Assembly: GCA_964511965.1 (NCBI GenBank)
Contig: CAZEGF010000006.1
Span: 1 to 64,000, forward strand
DNA length: 64,000 bases
Direction of reading: 5' to 3'
Source of the DNA: JAUSNA01 sp964511965
Lineage (GTDB): Bacteria > Patescibacteriota > Microgenomatia > Levybacterales > GWA1-39-11
Shown here: positions 17,926 to 28,100 of the stretch, piece after piece
How positions within the stretch are numbered: the first letter of the stretch is position 1
Layout of the letters: the number at the start of each line of letters is the position of its first letter
Translations under genes and position numbers: made by a program
The notes under the pieces: model-generated
The model's input: the letters and a program-made list of their open reading frames with translations, nothing else
Told to the model about the DNA's origin: nothing
The model's database searches: none

Positions 17926-18945
17926 ATGAAATACGCTTTTTTTGACCTAGAGCCTTGGGAAAAAGAATACTTTCAAAACGAGATCAAAGATAATGAGCTC
18001 GTTTTTTTTGATGGAGCCCTTGATGAAAATACCCCAGGGCTTGATACTTTCAACGTGGTAATCACATTCATCCATACACAGTTTAATAAAGAACTTTTGG
18101 ACAAAATGCCAAATCTTAAATTTATTTCAACAATGTCAACGGGATTTGATCATATCGACACTGATGAATGTAAAAATAGAAATATAATCGTTTCAAACGT
18201 TCCAACATATGGAGAAACTATCGTTGCTGAGCATACATTTGCATTACTTTTAGCAATATCAAGAAGGATTCCCGAATCCTTAGAAAGAGTTAAGGAAGGC
18301 AATTTTATGCCGTCTGGTTTAACCGGATTTGAGCTTCGTGGAAAAACAATCGGAGTTATTGGGGTAGGAAGCATTGGAAGCAACGTAATAAGAATTGCAA
18401 GAGGATTTGGAATGAATGCAATCGTATATAAAAGAACCCCTGATTATGCTTTGGAAAAAGAATTGGGTTGTAAATTCGTTGAGCTAACTGTTTTATATCA
18501 ACAGTCAGATATTGTTTCGCTTCATATACCTTATTCAAAGGAAACACATCATTATGTTGGGGAAGAACAATTCAACCAAATGAAGGATGGGGTTATAATC
18601 ATAAATACAGCAAGAGGAGCTTTAATTGATAGTATGGCTTTACTTAAAGCATTGGAATCAGGAAAAGTAAAAGCAGCAGGGCTCGATGTTTTAGAAGAAG
18701 AACCTCTTCTTGAGGAAGAGAAAGATCTTCTATCCCAGTCGTTTGATAAAGATAAGTTGATGACAATACTTGAAGGTCATATGCTCGTAAATCATCCAAA
18801 TGTTCTTGTTACCCCACACAATGCATTTAATAGTACTGAGGCGTTGCATAAAATTGTTGAGACAACTCATCAGAATCTGACCGGCTTTATGAATAATATG
18901 CCTTTAAATGTAGTTCCTGCTCCTAGGGAAGAACACCACACTTAA
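17926..18945 (+). CDS. D-2-hydroxyacid dehydrogenase, D-lactate dehydrogenase-like
   Basis: The 339-residue protein has the two-domain fold of the family. The NAD-binding motif GVGSIG is visible, and the catalytic trio lies in NTARGALID (Arg), GLDVLEEEP (Glu) and VTPHNAFNS (His). The overall sequence is closest to D-lactate dehydrogenases, which reduce pyruvate to D-lactate and re-oxidise NADH, a typical fermentative step in Patescibacteria. Other 2-hydroxyacid substrates cannot be excluded. The mRNA would carry a GC-rich hairpin just before the start codon. Confidence 0.92.
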   Translation: MKYAFFDLEPWEKEYFQNEIKDNELVFFDGALDENTPGLDTFNVVITFIHTQFNKELLDKMPNLKFISTMSTGFDHIDTDECKNRNIIVSNVPTYGETIVAEHTFALLLAISRRIPESLERVKEGNFMPSGLTGFELRGKTIGVIGVGSIGSNVIRIARGFGMNAIVYKRTPDYALEKELGCKFVELTVLYQQSDIVSLHIPYSKETHHYVGEEQFNQMKDGVIIINTARGALIDSMALLKALESGKVKAAGLDVLEEEPLLEEEKDLLSQSFDKDKLMTILEGHMLVNHPNVLVTPHNAFNSTEALHKIVETTHQNLTGFMNNMPLNVVPAPREEHHT

Positions 18946-18995
18946 ATTTCTTAAATTAATTTACTTCAGGTATAATATGATTCTAAGTATTTACT

Positions 18996-20051
18996 ATGAT
19001 ATTTCAAGAATATGCATTAGAAAGTCGAAAATTAATTGAGAATCATTTAAAGCAAATTCTCCATGCACAAAGAGAGTTATTACCTCAGTCTTTACAAAAA
19101 CAAAAAATAATTGAATCTCTGGAAGAATTCGTTTTCAAAGGCAAGCTGATACGAGGGACATTGTATTTACTAACGATAGAAATGTTTGGGGGATCTATAA
19201 CAAAAAAACACTTAGATATAGCTTGTGCAATAGAGCTTGTTCATTCTTCATTATTAATCCAAGACGATATTATCGACAACGATTATTTTCGACGTGGTGG
19301 TAAGACTATTTTTGCTGTTTACGAAGAGAAAGGACACGAAGTAGAAGCAATTGATGCTAGGCATTTTGGGTTATCAATTGCATTGCTGGTTGCTGATGTT
19401 TCGTTTTACTTAGCAATGGAGTTAATTTCCAATTTTGACTCGGATGTCGTTGGTAAAATGATGAAATATTTTTCACAAGAAATTACAAAAGTTGCTCTTG
19501 CTGAGGGAATTGATTCGGAATTTGGTCAGACAAAAGAAGAAGCAACAAAAGATGAAATTATCGATATTTATACATTTAAAACTGCGAGATATACTTTTTC
19601 ACTCCCATTAGTACTTGCTTGTTTGGCATTGAAAAAAGACGAAAAAACCCTAAAAGAAATTGATACTCTCGGAGAGTATGTGGGTACAATTTTTCAAATA
19701 AAAGACGACGTTATTGGTCTTATAGGTGATGAAAAAGAAATTGGTAAACCGGTTGGATCTGATGTTCGGGAAAACAAAAAAACGCTTATTAGATTTTTAT
19801 TATTTGAAAAAGTAGATGATGATGAAAAAAATACAATCAAAAGGTTATTTGGAAATGAAAATTTCACTAGAGAAGATTTGGAATATATAAAAGATTTAGT
19901 TTCAAAATATAAGATAATTGACATATTAAATTCCGATATTAAAAAAATAATGGATAAAGCCTGGGATTTATTTAATAGTTTAGACATAAATAATGAAAAA
20001 AAAGAGGTTCTTAAAAATCTTTTCGAATTCAATCTAAATAGAACAGCTTAA
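18996..20051 (+). CDS. polyprenyl (isoprenyl) diphosphate synthase
   Basis: The 351-residue protein carries both Asp-rich motifs of trans-prenyltransferases: DDIID followed by the RRGGK segment, and DDVIG in QIKDDVIGLIGDE. These bind Mg2+ and the allylic diphosphate, with isopentenyl diphosphate added stepwise. Product length cannot be read from sequence; the residues before the first motif are small or aliphatic, which would allow a long chain such as an undecaprenyl-type carrier. A -10 box TATAAT (18971-18976) lies 19 bp before the ATG. Confidence 0.92.
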   Translation: MIFQEYALESRKLIENHLKQILHAQRELLPQSLQKQKIIESLEEFVFKGKLIRGTLYLLTIEMFGGSITKKHLDIACAIELVHSSLLIQDDIIDNDYFRRGGKTIFAVYEEKGHEVEAIDARHFGLSIALLVADVSFYLAMELISNFDSDVVGKMMKYFSQEITKVALAEGIDSEFGQTKEEATKDEIIDIYTFKTARYTFSLPLVLACLALKKDEKTLKEIDTLGEYVGTIFQIKDDVIGLIGDEKEIGKPVGSDVRENKKTLIRFLLFEKVDDDEKNTIKRLFGNENFTREDLEYIKDLVSKYKIIDILNSDIKKIMDKAWDLFNSLDINNEKKEVLKNLFEFNLNRTA

Positions 20052-20052
20052 T

Positions 20053-20080
20053 TTGAATAATAAAATCATTGGAATATAAT
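20053..20080 (+). promoter_or_regulatory. promoter TTGAAT-N16-TATAAT, implies leaderless mRNA
   Basis: The -35 box lies at 20053-20058 and a perfect -10 box at 20075-20080. Transcription would begin at or within one base of the ATG at 20087, so the transcript has no room for a Shine-Dalgarno site. Confidence 0.7.
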
Positions 20081-20086
20081 AAGGAT

Positions 20087-20419
20087 ATGAATTTAATACT
20101 TCGCCTAATCATTCTTATCATTTCTGTTTTTGTTGCCGCATTTATTATTCCAGGAGTTGCAATTGATTCGACAACAACCCTTATTGTTGTATCAATTGTT
20201 TTGGGTCTTGTTAATACGTTTCTAAAACCAGTTCTTATTATCCTTACTATTCCTTTAACAATCCTTACTCTTGGTATATTTCTCTTAATACTTAATGGAC
20301 TACTAGTTTTGTTGGTGGGATCAATTGTCCCGGGGTTTCATGTAAGTGGAATTTTGACAGCTATACTATTTAGTATCGTAGTATCTTTGGTGTCCTCATT
20401 ACTTTCAAGTTTGTCTTAA
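20087..20419 (+). CDS. phage-holin-family / COG1950-like small membrane protein
   Basis: This 110-residue protein has four hydrophobic segments and the family's usual opening MNLILRLIIL and central NTFLKPVLIILTIPLTILTLG block. Such proteins are widespread membrane proteins (YvlD-type) of unknown role; the holin label is historical. A TTG 18 bases upstream is in frame, but the ATG at 20087 fits the family start and the promoter position. Confidence 0.87.
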   Translation: MNLILRLIILIISVFVAAFIIPGVAIDSTTTLIVVSIVLGLVNTFLKPVLIILTIPLTILTLGIFLLILNGLLVLLVGSIVPGFHVSGILTAILFSIVVSLVSSLLSSLS

Positions 20420-20437
20420 GGTTAGTGCGAATACACC

Positions 20438-20878
20438 TTATAGTCCCTGAATGTCCGTATTCAATTGAGTGCTGTCACTATCCGGATTTGGAACAGGAGT
20501 AAGTAATATTTCCTCATCTGTTGGAGTTACTGTGGGAGTTACCGGTGGTGTTGTTGGTTGAATTACTTGTTGTTGAACCGGTGGTGTTGTTTTTGCCGGT
20601 TGGCCGGTTGACTGCTTCATAATAATGTAATACAAAGCACCCAAAACAATAATTAACGTTACTAAAATAAAGGCAACAATCAAAAGTCCATTGTTTTTCT
20701 TACCTGGTGAAGGAGGGGCGACAACCGGAGCCGTTGCTATCGGTGGTGGAGGTGTTGGTGGAACAGCAGCAGTCGGAACAGTTGCATCGGTTGGGGGTGC
20801 AACAGGAGTTACCTGAGGTGGAGGTGTAGTTGCTCCTTCTGGTGGTGTTGTTGGTTGTGTTTGATCTTTATTTTCCAT
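20438..20878 (-). CDS. Pro-rich single-pass membrane protein, unknown
   Basis: The 146-residue protein consists of a Pro/Thr/Ala-rich N-terminal half (about 1-75), one hydrophobic helix (about 84-107) and a Pro/Thr/Val-rich outer tail. There is no folded domain that I can identify. It probably anchors in or spans the envelope as an extended stalk. It lies 8 bp after the stop of the next gene upstream on the same strand (20887) and is probably co-transcribed with it. Confidence 0.75.
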   Translation of the reverse strand: MENKDQTQPTTPPEGATTPPPQVTPVAPPTDATVPTAAVPPTPPPPIATAPVVAPPSPGKKNNGLLIVAFILVTLIIVLGALYYIIMKQSTGQPAKTTPPVQQQVIQPTTPPVTPTVTPTDEEILLTPVPNPDSDSTQLNTDIQGL

Positions 20879-20886
20879 AGGTCTCC

Positions 20887-21633
20887 TTACGGTTTTGGTG
20901 TAACTGACGTTGTTACTACAGGTGTCGTAGTTACAGTTGTGGTTGGGGTTGGTGAAACTCCTGTAAGTTTGGCAAGATCAGTATGAGCTTTAAGGACTGC
21001 AGCCTGGGCTGCAACAACTTTAGTAAATACCGCTTTTATGTCTGTCATAAATTGCTTAATTGTACTTGAAACATTTGTTTTAAGAGCAGTATCGGTAGTT
21101 AGCGTTACTACATAATCCTTTGCTGCTTGATCACTTACAGCTGTTATAGCAAGATTAATCGCTGCTGTTGCATTAGTGATATCATTTTTTAGTGTAGCCG
21201 TATTTTTACCGGCAGCAGCTAGCTCTCCTTCTTTAGTTGAGATTTTTGTAAGAATTGTAGTTAATCTCTCTAATCTTTTTGACATTTCATCTGTTCTATT
21301 TTTGTTAATGTTGTTAATTCTTGCGTCAATGTTTGTAACTATTGATTGTTTTTTAGCGTCTTTAATTTCAAGGACTTTTGTCTTAAATTCTGTTCTTGCA
21401 GCCTCCATTTTGTCATGCAACTCGGTTTTCGCGTCCTTCATAGCTTCATGAATTGTGGGGCGGACTTTAAGCATTTCGCGCTTGGTTGTTGCTGTGGGAG
21501 TAACCGATGTAGCTGCAAGAGAAGTTTCGGTAGTAGATGTAGTAGAAACCGTATTTGATTCTTGCGCAAATGCAAAAGCTGGGGAGATGCCGAAAATTAA
21601 GACAGAAAATATAACGAGCAGTTTATTTCGCAT
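20887..21633 (-). CDS. secreted coiled-coil protein, unknown
   Basis: I place the start at the ATG at 21633, because the sequence then opens with MRNKLLVIFSVLIFGISPAF, a standard signal peptide cut after about AFA. The mature protein has a Ser/Thr-rich stretch, a long charged helical region (about 60-140, Lys/Glu/Ala-rich, coiled-coil-like), a second helical region and a Thr/Val/Pro tail. The longer frame to 21714 would put 27 non-signal residues in front. Function is unknown; an envelope-associated spacer or adhesin stalk is possible. Confidence 0.78.
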   Translation of the reverse strand: MRNKLLVIFSVLIFGISPAFAFAQESNTVSTTSTTETSLAATSVTPTATTKREMLKVRPTIHEAMKDAKTELHDKMEAARTEFKTKVLEIKDAKKQSIVTNIDARINNINKNRTDEMSKRLERLTTILTKISTKEGELAAAGKNTATLKNDITNATAAINLAITAVSDQAAKDYVVTLTTDTALKTNVSSTIKQFMTDIKAVFTKVVAAQAAVLKAHTDLAKLTGVSPTPTTTVTTTPVVTTSVTPKP

Positions 21634-21807
21634 ATACCCATGATAGTAAAAAAGAGGTTGTTGTGTCAAGTTTTGAGGTTTGGTTTTACGGGTCCTTACT
21701 CTCCTCACCCCCATTTGCGATTCTTAACACCGGCTCTAATTGTATAGAAAAATATTTGTTCGCTTGTGTTAGATTCTCAATGGGGGTCCCCCAGTCGAGC
21801 CACCCGT

Positions 21808-22944
21808 TTAGAGTCTGCCGCTTTTAATGTCGTTACGGAGCTTTTCAACATATGCGTTGAAAAAGTAGAGATTATGCATGGTCATGAGTCTAAGACTTGT
21901 TATCTCATCTGCTTTTAAAAGGTGGCAAATATAGTTTCTTTTATAATTTTTACAAGTTGTGCAATCACATTTCGGGTCCAATGGTTTTTTTTCGGTTAAA
22001 AACTTAGTTTTTCTCATATCAAGTCGCCCCTCCGATGTAAATGCAACACCATGCCGTGCGTAATGAGTAGGCACAATACAATCAAAAGTGTCTACCCCTG
22101 ATTTTATAATCTCAGGGATATCTTCAAGATGCCCAATTCCTAGAAGATGTCTGGGTTTTTCTTCCGGCAAATAGGGAAGTGTAAATCCTAACATGTCAGT
22201 CATCGTGTGTTTTTCATCCCCAAATTCTCCGCCAATACCAAATCCATCAAATGGGAGTGAACCAATAAATTTAGAGCTCTCCGTTCGGAGATCTTCAAAC
22301 TTACCGCCTTGGACTATACCGTAAAGCGCTTGTTTTGTTTTCTTGCTTTTTAGGCAAATTTCTGCCCAGCGATGCGTCTTTTCAAGGGACTGCTTGGTAT
22401 AGTAATAATCAGCAATAGGGGAGGTGCATTCATCAAAAGCAAACATAATATCAGCTCCAATTGCTTCCTGGATTTTGATAGATTCTCGTGGGCCTATGAA
22501 TAATTTTTGTCCGTCTTTTGGGCTTCTAAAGAAAACCCCATCCTCAGTTATTTTTACATTCTTTGGTTTATTTTTTGTTGTTACTTTGAGATCTGTTTTT
22601 TCCTTTAAAATCTTTCCAACCCCATGGTCTCGTCCAAAACCTAGTGAAAAAACTTGAAAACCTCCACTATCAGTCATAAGTGGTCTATCCCAATTCATGA
22701 ATTTATGGATCCCACCTGCTTTTTTTAAGAATTGTTCTCCAGGTTTTAAATGTAAATGAAATGTGTTGGAGATCAGTATTTGACTATTTGTTTGCTTCAC
22801 CTCTTCTGCAGTTAATGTTTTTACAACTGCTTGAGTTGCCACACCAACAAAAGAAGGGGTCTCAATTTCTCCGTGAGGGGTTTTTAAAATCCCAATTCTG
22901 GCGTTTGATTTTTTGGATTTATAACTGACTTTAAAATCAATCAT
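21808..22944 (-). CDS. tgt: tRNA-guanine transglycosylase (queuine tRNA-ribosyltransferase)
   Basis: The 378-residue protein shows the family hallmarks: TDSGGFQVFSLG with the catalytic Asp92, FDECTS, GIVQGG, the nucleophile region DTFDCIVPTHYARHG and the zinc site CDCTTC...H near the C-terminus. It exchanges guanine-34 of GUN-anticodon tRNAs for a queuosine precursor (preQ1 or queuine). Genes for precursor synthesis are not in this window, so salvage is possible. It is divergent from the CYTH gene with 68 bp between. Confidence 0.96.
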   Translation of the reverse strand: MIDFKVSYKSKKSNARIGILKTPHGEIETPSFVGVATQAVVKTLTAEEVKQTNSQILISNTFHLHLKPGEQFLKKAGGIHKFMNWDRPLMTDSGGFQVFSLGFGRDHGVGKILKEKTDLKVTTKNKPKNVKITEDGVFFRSPKDGQKLFIGPRESIKIQEAIGADIMFAFDECTSPIADYYYTKQSLEKTHRWAEICLKSKKTKQALYGIVQGGKFEDLRTESSKFIGSLPFDGFGIGGEFGDEKHTMTDMLGFTLPYLPEEKPRHLLGIGHLEDIPEIIKSGVDTFDCIVPTHYARHGVAFTSEGRLDMRKTKFLTEKKPLDPKCDCTTCKNYKRNYICHLLKADEITSLRLMTMHNLYFFNAYVEKLRNDIKSGRL

Positions 22945-23012
22945 TTGGGTATTTTACACGAAGTGAAGCTTGCTTACCAGATAATTGTTTATAATTATGA
23001 TATAACTCGTTT

Positions 23013-23579
23013 ATGGCAAAAGCATATGAACATGAAGTGGAAATCAAAGTAAAGGTCCAAAGTCTTGACGATTTACATAGCAAACTTGTCAAATTAGGAT
23101 TCGTGTTTGATGAACCAGTGGTCCAGAAAGATGTGATATTTATCAACATACTAGATGGATGGCCTGAATTTAATCCAAATAGAATAGCACTTAGAATACG
23201 GGAGGAAAATAACAAAATACTTTTTACTTTTAAAAGACCAGTCGCAAACGAACTGGATAAAATAGAGCGAGAAACAGAAATAGGCGATGCATCTAAAATG
23301 CGCGATATTATTTTATTTTTGGGTTTTACAGAGATTTCAAAGGTTAATAAAAAAAGAATAACTGCTGAGAAAAACGATATAAGTATCTGTCTTGACGAAG
23401 TTGAGAATCTTGGAAGTTTTATAGAAATAGAAAAACTAACGGACGGAAAAGCTAGTGAAAAAGTTCAACAAGAGCTGATGGATTTCTTGAACAGTTTAGG
23501 AATAGAAAGCTCGGAAAGAATAACTCAGGGTTATGATACTATGATGGCTTCGCTTATCTCTTCTCAAAATACAAAGTGA
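23013..23579 (+). CDS. CYTH-domain protein (class IV adenylate cyclase / triphosphatase-like)
   Basis: The 188-residue protein opens with the CYTH signature ExExK in EHEVEIKVKV and carries the alternating charged strands of a triphosphate tunnel (RIREENN, FTFKRP, RETEIG, CLDEVENLG). Such enzymes hydrolyse tri- or thiamine triphosphates or cyclise ATP; sequence alone cannot decide. Its 3' end overlaps the convergent SIMPL gene by 26 bp. A second protein with two CYTH domains is encoded at 54589-56283. Confidence 0.9.
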   Translation: MAKAYEHEVEIKVKVQSLDDLHSKLVKLGFVFDEPVVQKDVIFINILDGWPEFNPNRIALRIREENNKILFTFKRPVANELDKIERETEIGDASKMRDIILFLGFTEISKVNKKRITAEKNDISICLDEVENLGSFIEIEKLTDGKASEKVQQELMDFLNSLGIESSERITQGYDTMMASLISSQNTK

Positions 23580-24330
23580 CTGAGGAGGAGATGGTTTGAG
23601 TTCCGGGTTGCAAGTCTGCTGATGGTGCATTTCCACCACCAAGGCTTACAGCTTCAGTCTTATACATCATAGGAAATGGACCATTATCATTTGTTGACTC
23701 AACAATATTTGTTACTTTTCCAAGTCTTATCCCCAACTCATTTGCCAATTTTTGTGCTTGCTCTTTTGCATTAGCAATCGCTTTGTTTCGGGCTTGTTCT
23801 CTGTATTTTTCAGGTGATTCTACCGAATAATTTGTTCCCATAACTTGATTTGCGCCGCCTTTTGTTGCAGCGGCAATAACATCTGGAAGCTTTGACGTGT
23901 CTTTGACTTTAACGGTTACCGTTGTATTACCATTGTAGCCGGTGATTGTTCCAGCTCCACCTTTTGTATAGTCGTAGTTAGGCATGATCGAGTAATTTGA
24001 AGTCTTGATATCTTTTTTATCAATTCCAAGTTGGGTTAGATTTTCAACTATTGCATTATTGACTTTATTGATTTGATTTTGTGCATCATCAACGGACTTT
24101 GCGTCATTTGTAACAATTCCAAGATCAACAGAGGCATTATTTGGAGTTATATCAATTTTTCCTTCTCCAACGACAGCAAGTTCTCCAGAAGCTTGACTGG
24201 AGGAAATTTTTAAGGGGTAGGAAATATTGAAATAGTTAACAATCCACAAAAATAAGACGGTTAATATCAATATCCAGGCGTAATTAGCAATTAATTTGTT
24301 TTCCTTGAAGTAATTTTTATAATCTGTCAT
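23554..24330 (-). CDS. SIMPL-domain (DUF541) membrane-anchored protein
   Basis: The 258-residue protein has one hydrophobic segment (about 16-32) and an outer SIMPL/DUF541 domain: a GKIDITPNNA-type start, the repeated NxxN helical part with NAKEQAQKLANELG, and a final strand ending SSVTLYFEKR. Proteins of this family (such as BP26 and YggE) are oligomeric envelope proteins linked to stress tolerance. It probably faces outward. It lies about 30 bp downstream of the MutY-like gene on the same strand. Confidence 0.9.
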   Translation of the reverse strand: MTDYKNYFKENKLIANYAWILILTVLFLWIVNYFNISYPLKISSSQASGELAVVGEGKIDITPNNASVDLGIVTNDAKSVDDAQNQINKVNNAIVENLTQLGIDKKDIKTSNYSIMPNYDYTKGGAGTITGYNGNTTVTVKVKDTSKLPDVIAAATKGGANQVMGTNYSVESPEKYREQARNKAIANAKEQAQKLANELGIRLGKVTNIVESTNDNGPFPMMYKTEAVSLGGGNAPSADLQPGTQTISSSVTLYFEKR

Positions 24331-24362
24331 ATATATATCTTATAAAAAAAATGATCTTAAAA

Positions 24363-25181
24363 TCAAGACTTGAGAGAGATACTGTTGCCTATTTTTTCAA
24401 CAAATCCTTCCTTTATTAATTGTTTGATTGCTTGGTTGTAGAACTCTTTGTTTTCAAACTGTTTCGAAAGTGCGGTTTCAGACATTACCTTTTCCAGCAG
24501 GAGTTTTAATATCGCTCCTCTTACTTGCCGTATCGACCCTTCAAATTTTGACTGCTTTGAATACGTCTCACTTTTCCTATTAGGGTTAGTTGTCGTTTTT
24601 CCTATATAGGCGCCGTAATCCATCAACGCATAATACCAGTCTCGTGGATTTTTGGTGTCTAAAGAGTTTTCAATGAATGGGTAAATTTGCTGATCACTGA
24701 CTTTTTCTTTTTCACGGAAAAATTCGTGGATAAAAACCCTTCGGATATTTGTTTCAATAAAGACAACAGGCAGGTTATAGGCAAATGCCATTACCGCACC
24801 TGCAGTATTCGGTCCCACCCCGGGAAGCTTTACTAGTTCCTCTTTGAGGCTGGGAAACGCATTATTATACGTTTCACAAATTATTTCAGCTGTGCGTTTC
24901 AGATACAGAGCGCGTCTATTGTAACCTAAGCCTTGCCATAGTCTTAATACATCTGATGTGGAAGCTTTTGACAAATGTGAAACGCTAGGTAAGGCATGAA
25001 TAAAGTCTGCATATTTTTCAATTACACGACCAGTTTGGGTCTGCTGCAGCATCATTTCAGAAACGATTATCTTGTAGGGATCGGTAGTGTTTCGCCAATC
25101 AAATTCTCGTTTGTTTTCTTTATAAAAAGTATAAATTTTCTTTTTAAATCCGGGGATTTTTTGAAGTACCCTTTTTTTCAT
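24363..25181 (-). CDS. mutY: MutY-like adenine DNA glycosylase lacking the Fe-S cluster
   Basis: The 272-residue protein has the HhH-GPD fold: catalytic Glu42 in SEMMLQQTQTGRV, the helix-hairpin-helix LPGVGPNTAGAV (119-130) and the following ETNIRRV, where Glu143 stands in place of the usual Asp. MutY removes adenine mispaired with 8-oxoguanine. The four cysteines that normally bind a 4Fe-4S cluster are absent (the region reads GAYIGKTTTNPNRKSE), and the C-terminal 8-oxoG-recognition domain is replaced by a short winged-helix-like tail. I chose the ATG at 25181, inside the end of the RND gene; a longer frame reaches 25199. Confidence 0.87.
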   Translation of the reverse strand: MKKRVLQKIPGFKKKIYTFYKENKREFDWRNTTDPYKIIVSEMMLQQTQTGRVIEKYADFIHALPSVSHLSKASTSDVLRLWQGLGYNRRALYLKRTAEIICETYNNAFPSLKEELVKLPGVGPNTAGAVMAFAYNLPVVFIETNIRRVFIHEFFREKEKVSDQQIYPFIENSLDTKNPRDWYYALMDYGAYIGKTTTNPNRKSETYSKQSKFEGSIRQVRGAILKLLLEKVMSETALSKQFENKEFYNQAIKQLIKEGFVEKIGNSISLKS

Positions 25182-28100
25182 AGTCGTGTCTGTACACAAT
25201 GAAGTACATTACCGGTATGAAGAATAACATGATAATTCCTGAAAAAGAAAGCCCGGCAATAATTGCCCCACCCAGTCCCCGCCAGAGAGGATTGGATAGA
25301 GATATTGGGATAAGCCCCACAATGGTGGTAAATGAGCCTATAAAGACGGGTTCTAACCTACTTGCCGCTCCATCCGCAATTGCCTCTTTAAATGGCATTC
25401 CGAAAGACAAATTTCTATTGAATTTATCAACCAAAAACATGGCGTGTGTTACCACGATTCCAAATAGAGAAAGAACTCCAATAAGAGCAGGGAACGACAA
25501 TGGAGTTCCGGTTATTGCAAAGACAATAAATACTCCGGAAACTGCAAGCGGGATAACAAGCATAACAATAAGTGCCTTTCTATAGCTTCGGAATTGGATA
25601 ACCATGGTTGCCAAAATAAGAATTCCGGCAAGGATCATCGACTGCAGAATTGAGGTAACTGATTTTTGATTTTCTTCATTTACTCCACCAGTTCTATACT
25701 CATATCCGTCGGATAACTTAAGTCCGTCAACGTATTTGAGAAGATTTTCATTAGCTTTAGAAACCGAATATCCCTTGCTAACCCCAGCACTTACCGAAAT
25801 TGTTCTTTTTGTATCTAAGTGAGTTATAGCAGTAGGGTTAGTATCAAGCTTTAAGGTACCTAAAGAAAGTAGTGGAACATAGCCCCTATCGCTGTCAGGA
25901 ATTGATAGACGGGAAAGATCCTCAGGGCTTTGAGTGTCAGCATTCATCCGAAATACAATGTCTTTTGAATCTTTTTCGCCAAATTTAACGCTTTTAAAAG
26001 TAAGTCCGGTTGTAAAAGTTCTGAGCCAAATACCTAGTGAATCTTGTGTTATGCCTGATGAAGCAAGTTTTGATGGATCGGGAACAAAAGTAAGTTTTGA
26101 AGTTCCCGGATTTACACTTTTTGTAACATTAATTGTACCCGGCTGTTTTTGGAGATAAAGCATAATCTTGTCAGCATAACCGTCTAATGTTGCAAGGTCA
26201 TCTCCCAGTAATTGTACTTGTACTTCAGCACCTGCAGGTGGGCCACCTGAAAGCTCAACAACCGACACTTTACCCTCGCTTTTAATATGTTTTAATTCTT
26301 CCCGGATATTATTTGCAATAGTTAGTGAGTCCATTTTCCGTTCGTTTTTTGAAGGCAACGAAAGCGTAAATAGAGTTACGTTACTGCCTGATCTAAAATC
26401 CTGTGCTCCGGCATCAATACCTTTTCCAATTTCAGCACTCACATATTCAATACCTTTTGTTTTTCTTAATTTGTCAAGAAGTGATTGAGTAGCACGGGTT
26501 ACCTCAGGAGTATTTGTTCCACTAGGTAATTCTAAATTTACATAAATATAGTCATTTCCACTTTTAGGAAAAAACTCATTTGTAACAAAGCCAAAAGGTA
26601 CTAACAGATAAGAAAAAATCGAAAATACAACTACTGCAGTAAGAACTTTTTTTCGAGCATTTTTTGAAGAAAGAATTCGGATGATAATTCTTTTGTAATA
26701 TTCTGCAAAATGCTCGATATCAATAATTCTGTCGTTAAAACGGGAAGCAAAAACTTTTGTTTTTTTGATCCGATGTCCTCCAACAAAACTTTCAAATTTA
26801 TTATATAAAACGGTTCTTGTTCGAATTGAGATGTAGGCAAAAAGAGCTGAAAGTAAAAGAATAAAAACCACAAAAGGATTGCCTTTGAAAAGTGACAGTA
26901 TTAAAAATGCGACAAGAAAAACGCTCACAATTTTAAGAAGCACAACGACCCTTCTTGGCATGCTAAATTTAAGAACTAATATCATTAGAGGAATTGTGAT
27001 AAGAACTGCAATTGCAGTTGAAGAGTAGAGAGTTGTAGCAACAACAATTGGTATAGTTTTAATAAATTCACCAATAATCCCTTTCGACAAAAGCAATGGC
27101 AAAAATGCCCATGAAGTTGTAATTGTCGTGCTCCAAATTGGCACAATAAGATCACGCCATACTAAAAGTCCCGTCTCTTGAGGAGTGAATTTTTTCGTTC
27201 TGTAGTAAGAAGTCATGCCGGTTACAACAACTATCGTGTCATCAACTAAAAGTCCAAGAGCAAGAAGCAAAGAAAATAAAGTCAAAAAGTTGAGAGAAAG
27301 TCCCACGCTGTGAATAACGGTAAATGTAACAAGAAATGTGAGAGGGATTGTGAGCACTGCAATGAGTGCTTGTCTTATACCGAGAAAAACAAGAAAAGTT
27401 ATAAATACCAAAATAAGAGTATCACGAAAGCTACCGGTTAAATTGCCAAATTCGTCTTCGATAAGATGTGAAGAGTCGGTAATACTTATTACTTTAAAAT
27501 CATTTTTGTAGGGTTTTATTGCATCTTCAACAATTTTTTTGGTTCTCTTAGAGCCCTCATCAATTGTTGCAGTACTGTTTTTATAAACAGAAAATGTTGC
27601 AACAGTAGATCCCTTCGAGTTGTTGTCTGCAATAAATGCTTTTTGAAGACCCGGTTTTGTTTTTTCTGAAATAGTGGCAATTTCTGAAAGTTTTACTTGC
27701 TCACCTTCGACTTTTAAAGTAACATTGCGAAGATCTTCTGTTGAGGCAACGGATGGATTTATACCAACAGGAAACGATAAATTTTGAGAATTAACAGACC
27801 CCGATGGGTAGGAGGCAAGAAGAGTTCTTATTGTACCTGAAAGTGCTAAGGGGTTCAGACCATTATTAGTTATCTTTTCCGGATCGGCTAAAATTTGAAT
27901 TTCTTGATCTTCAATTCCCGAAACTGTTACTCTGTCAATTATCGTGTCATTTTCAAGCTTGTCTTTTAGCTGTTTTGAAAACCTATATAGCGAAGCCGGA
28001 TCATCACCTTTTATAGCAAAAATCCAGATGGGTTGATCTTCAAAATCAAATTTTCTGACAATTGGACTTTTGGCATCTTCAGGAAGATCGGTTACCGTAT

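Noticed and set aside
21715..21807. Possible tRNA in the spacer before tgt
   Set aside because: No cloverleaf or T-loop consensus can be drawn; only a GGGGG-T-CCCCC palindrome is seen.
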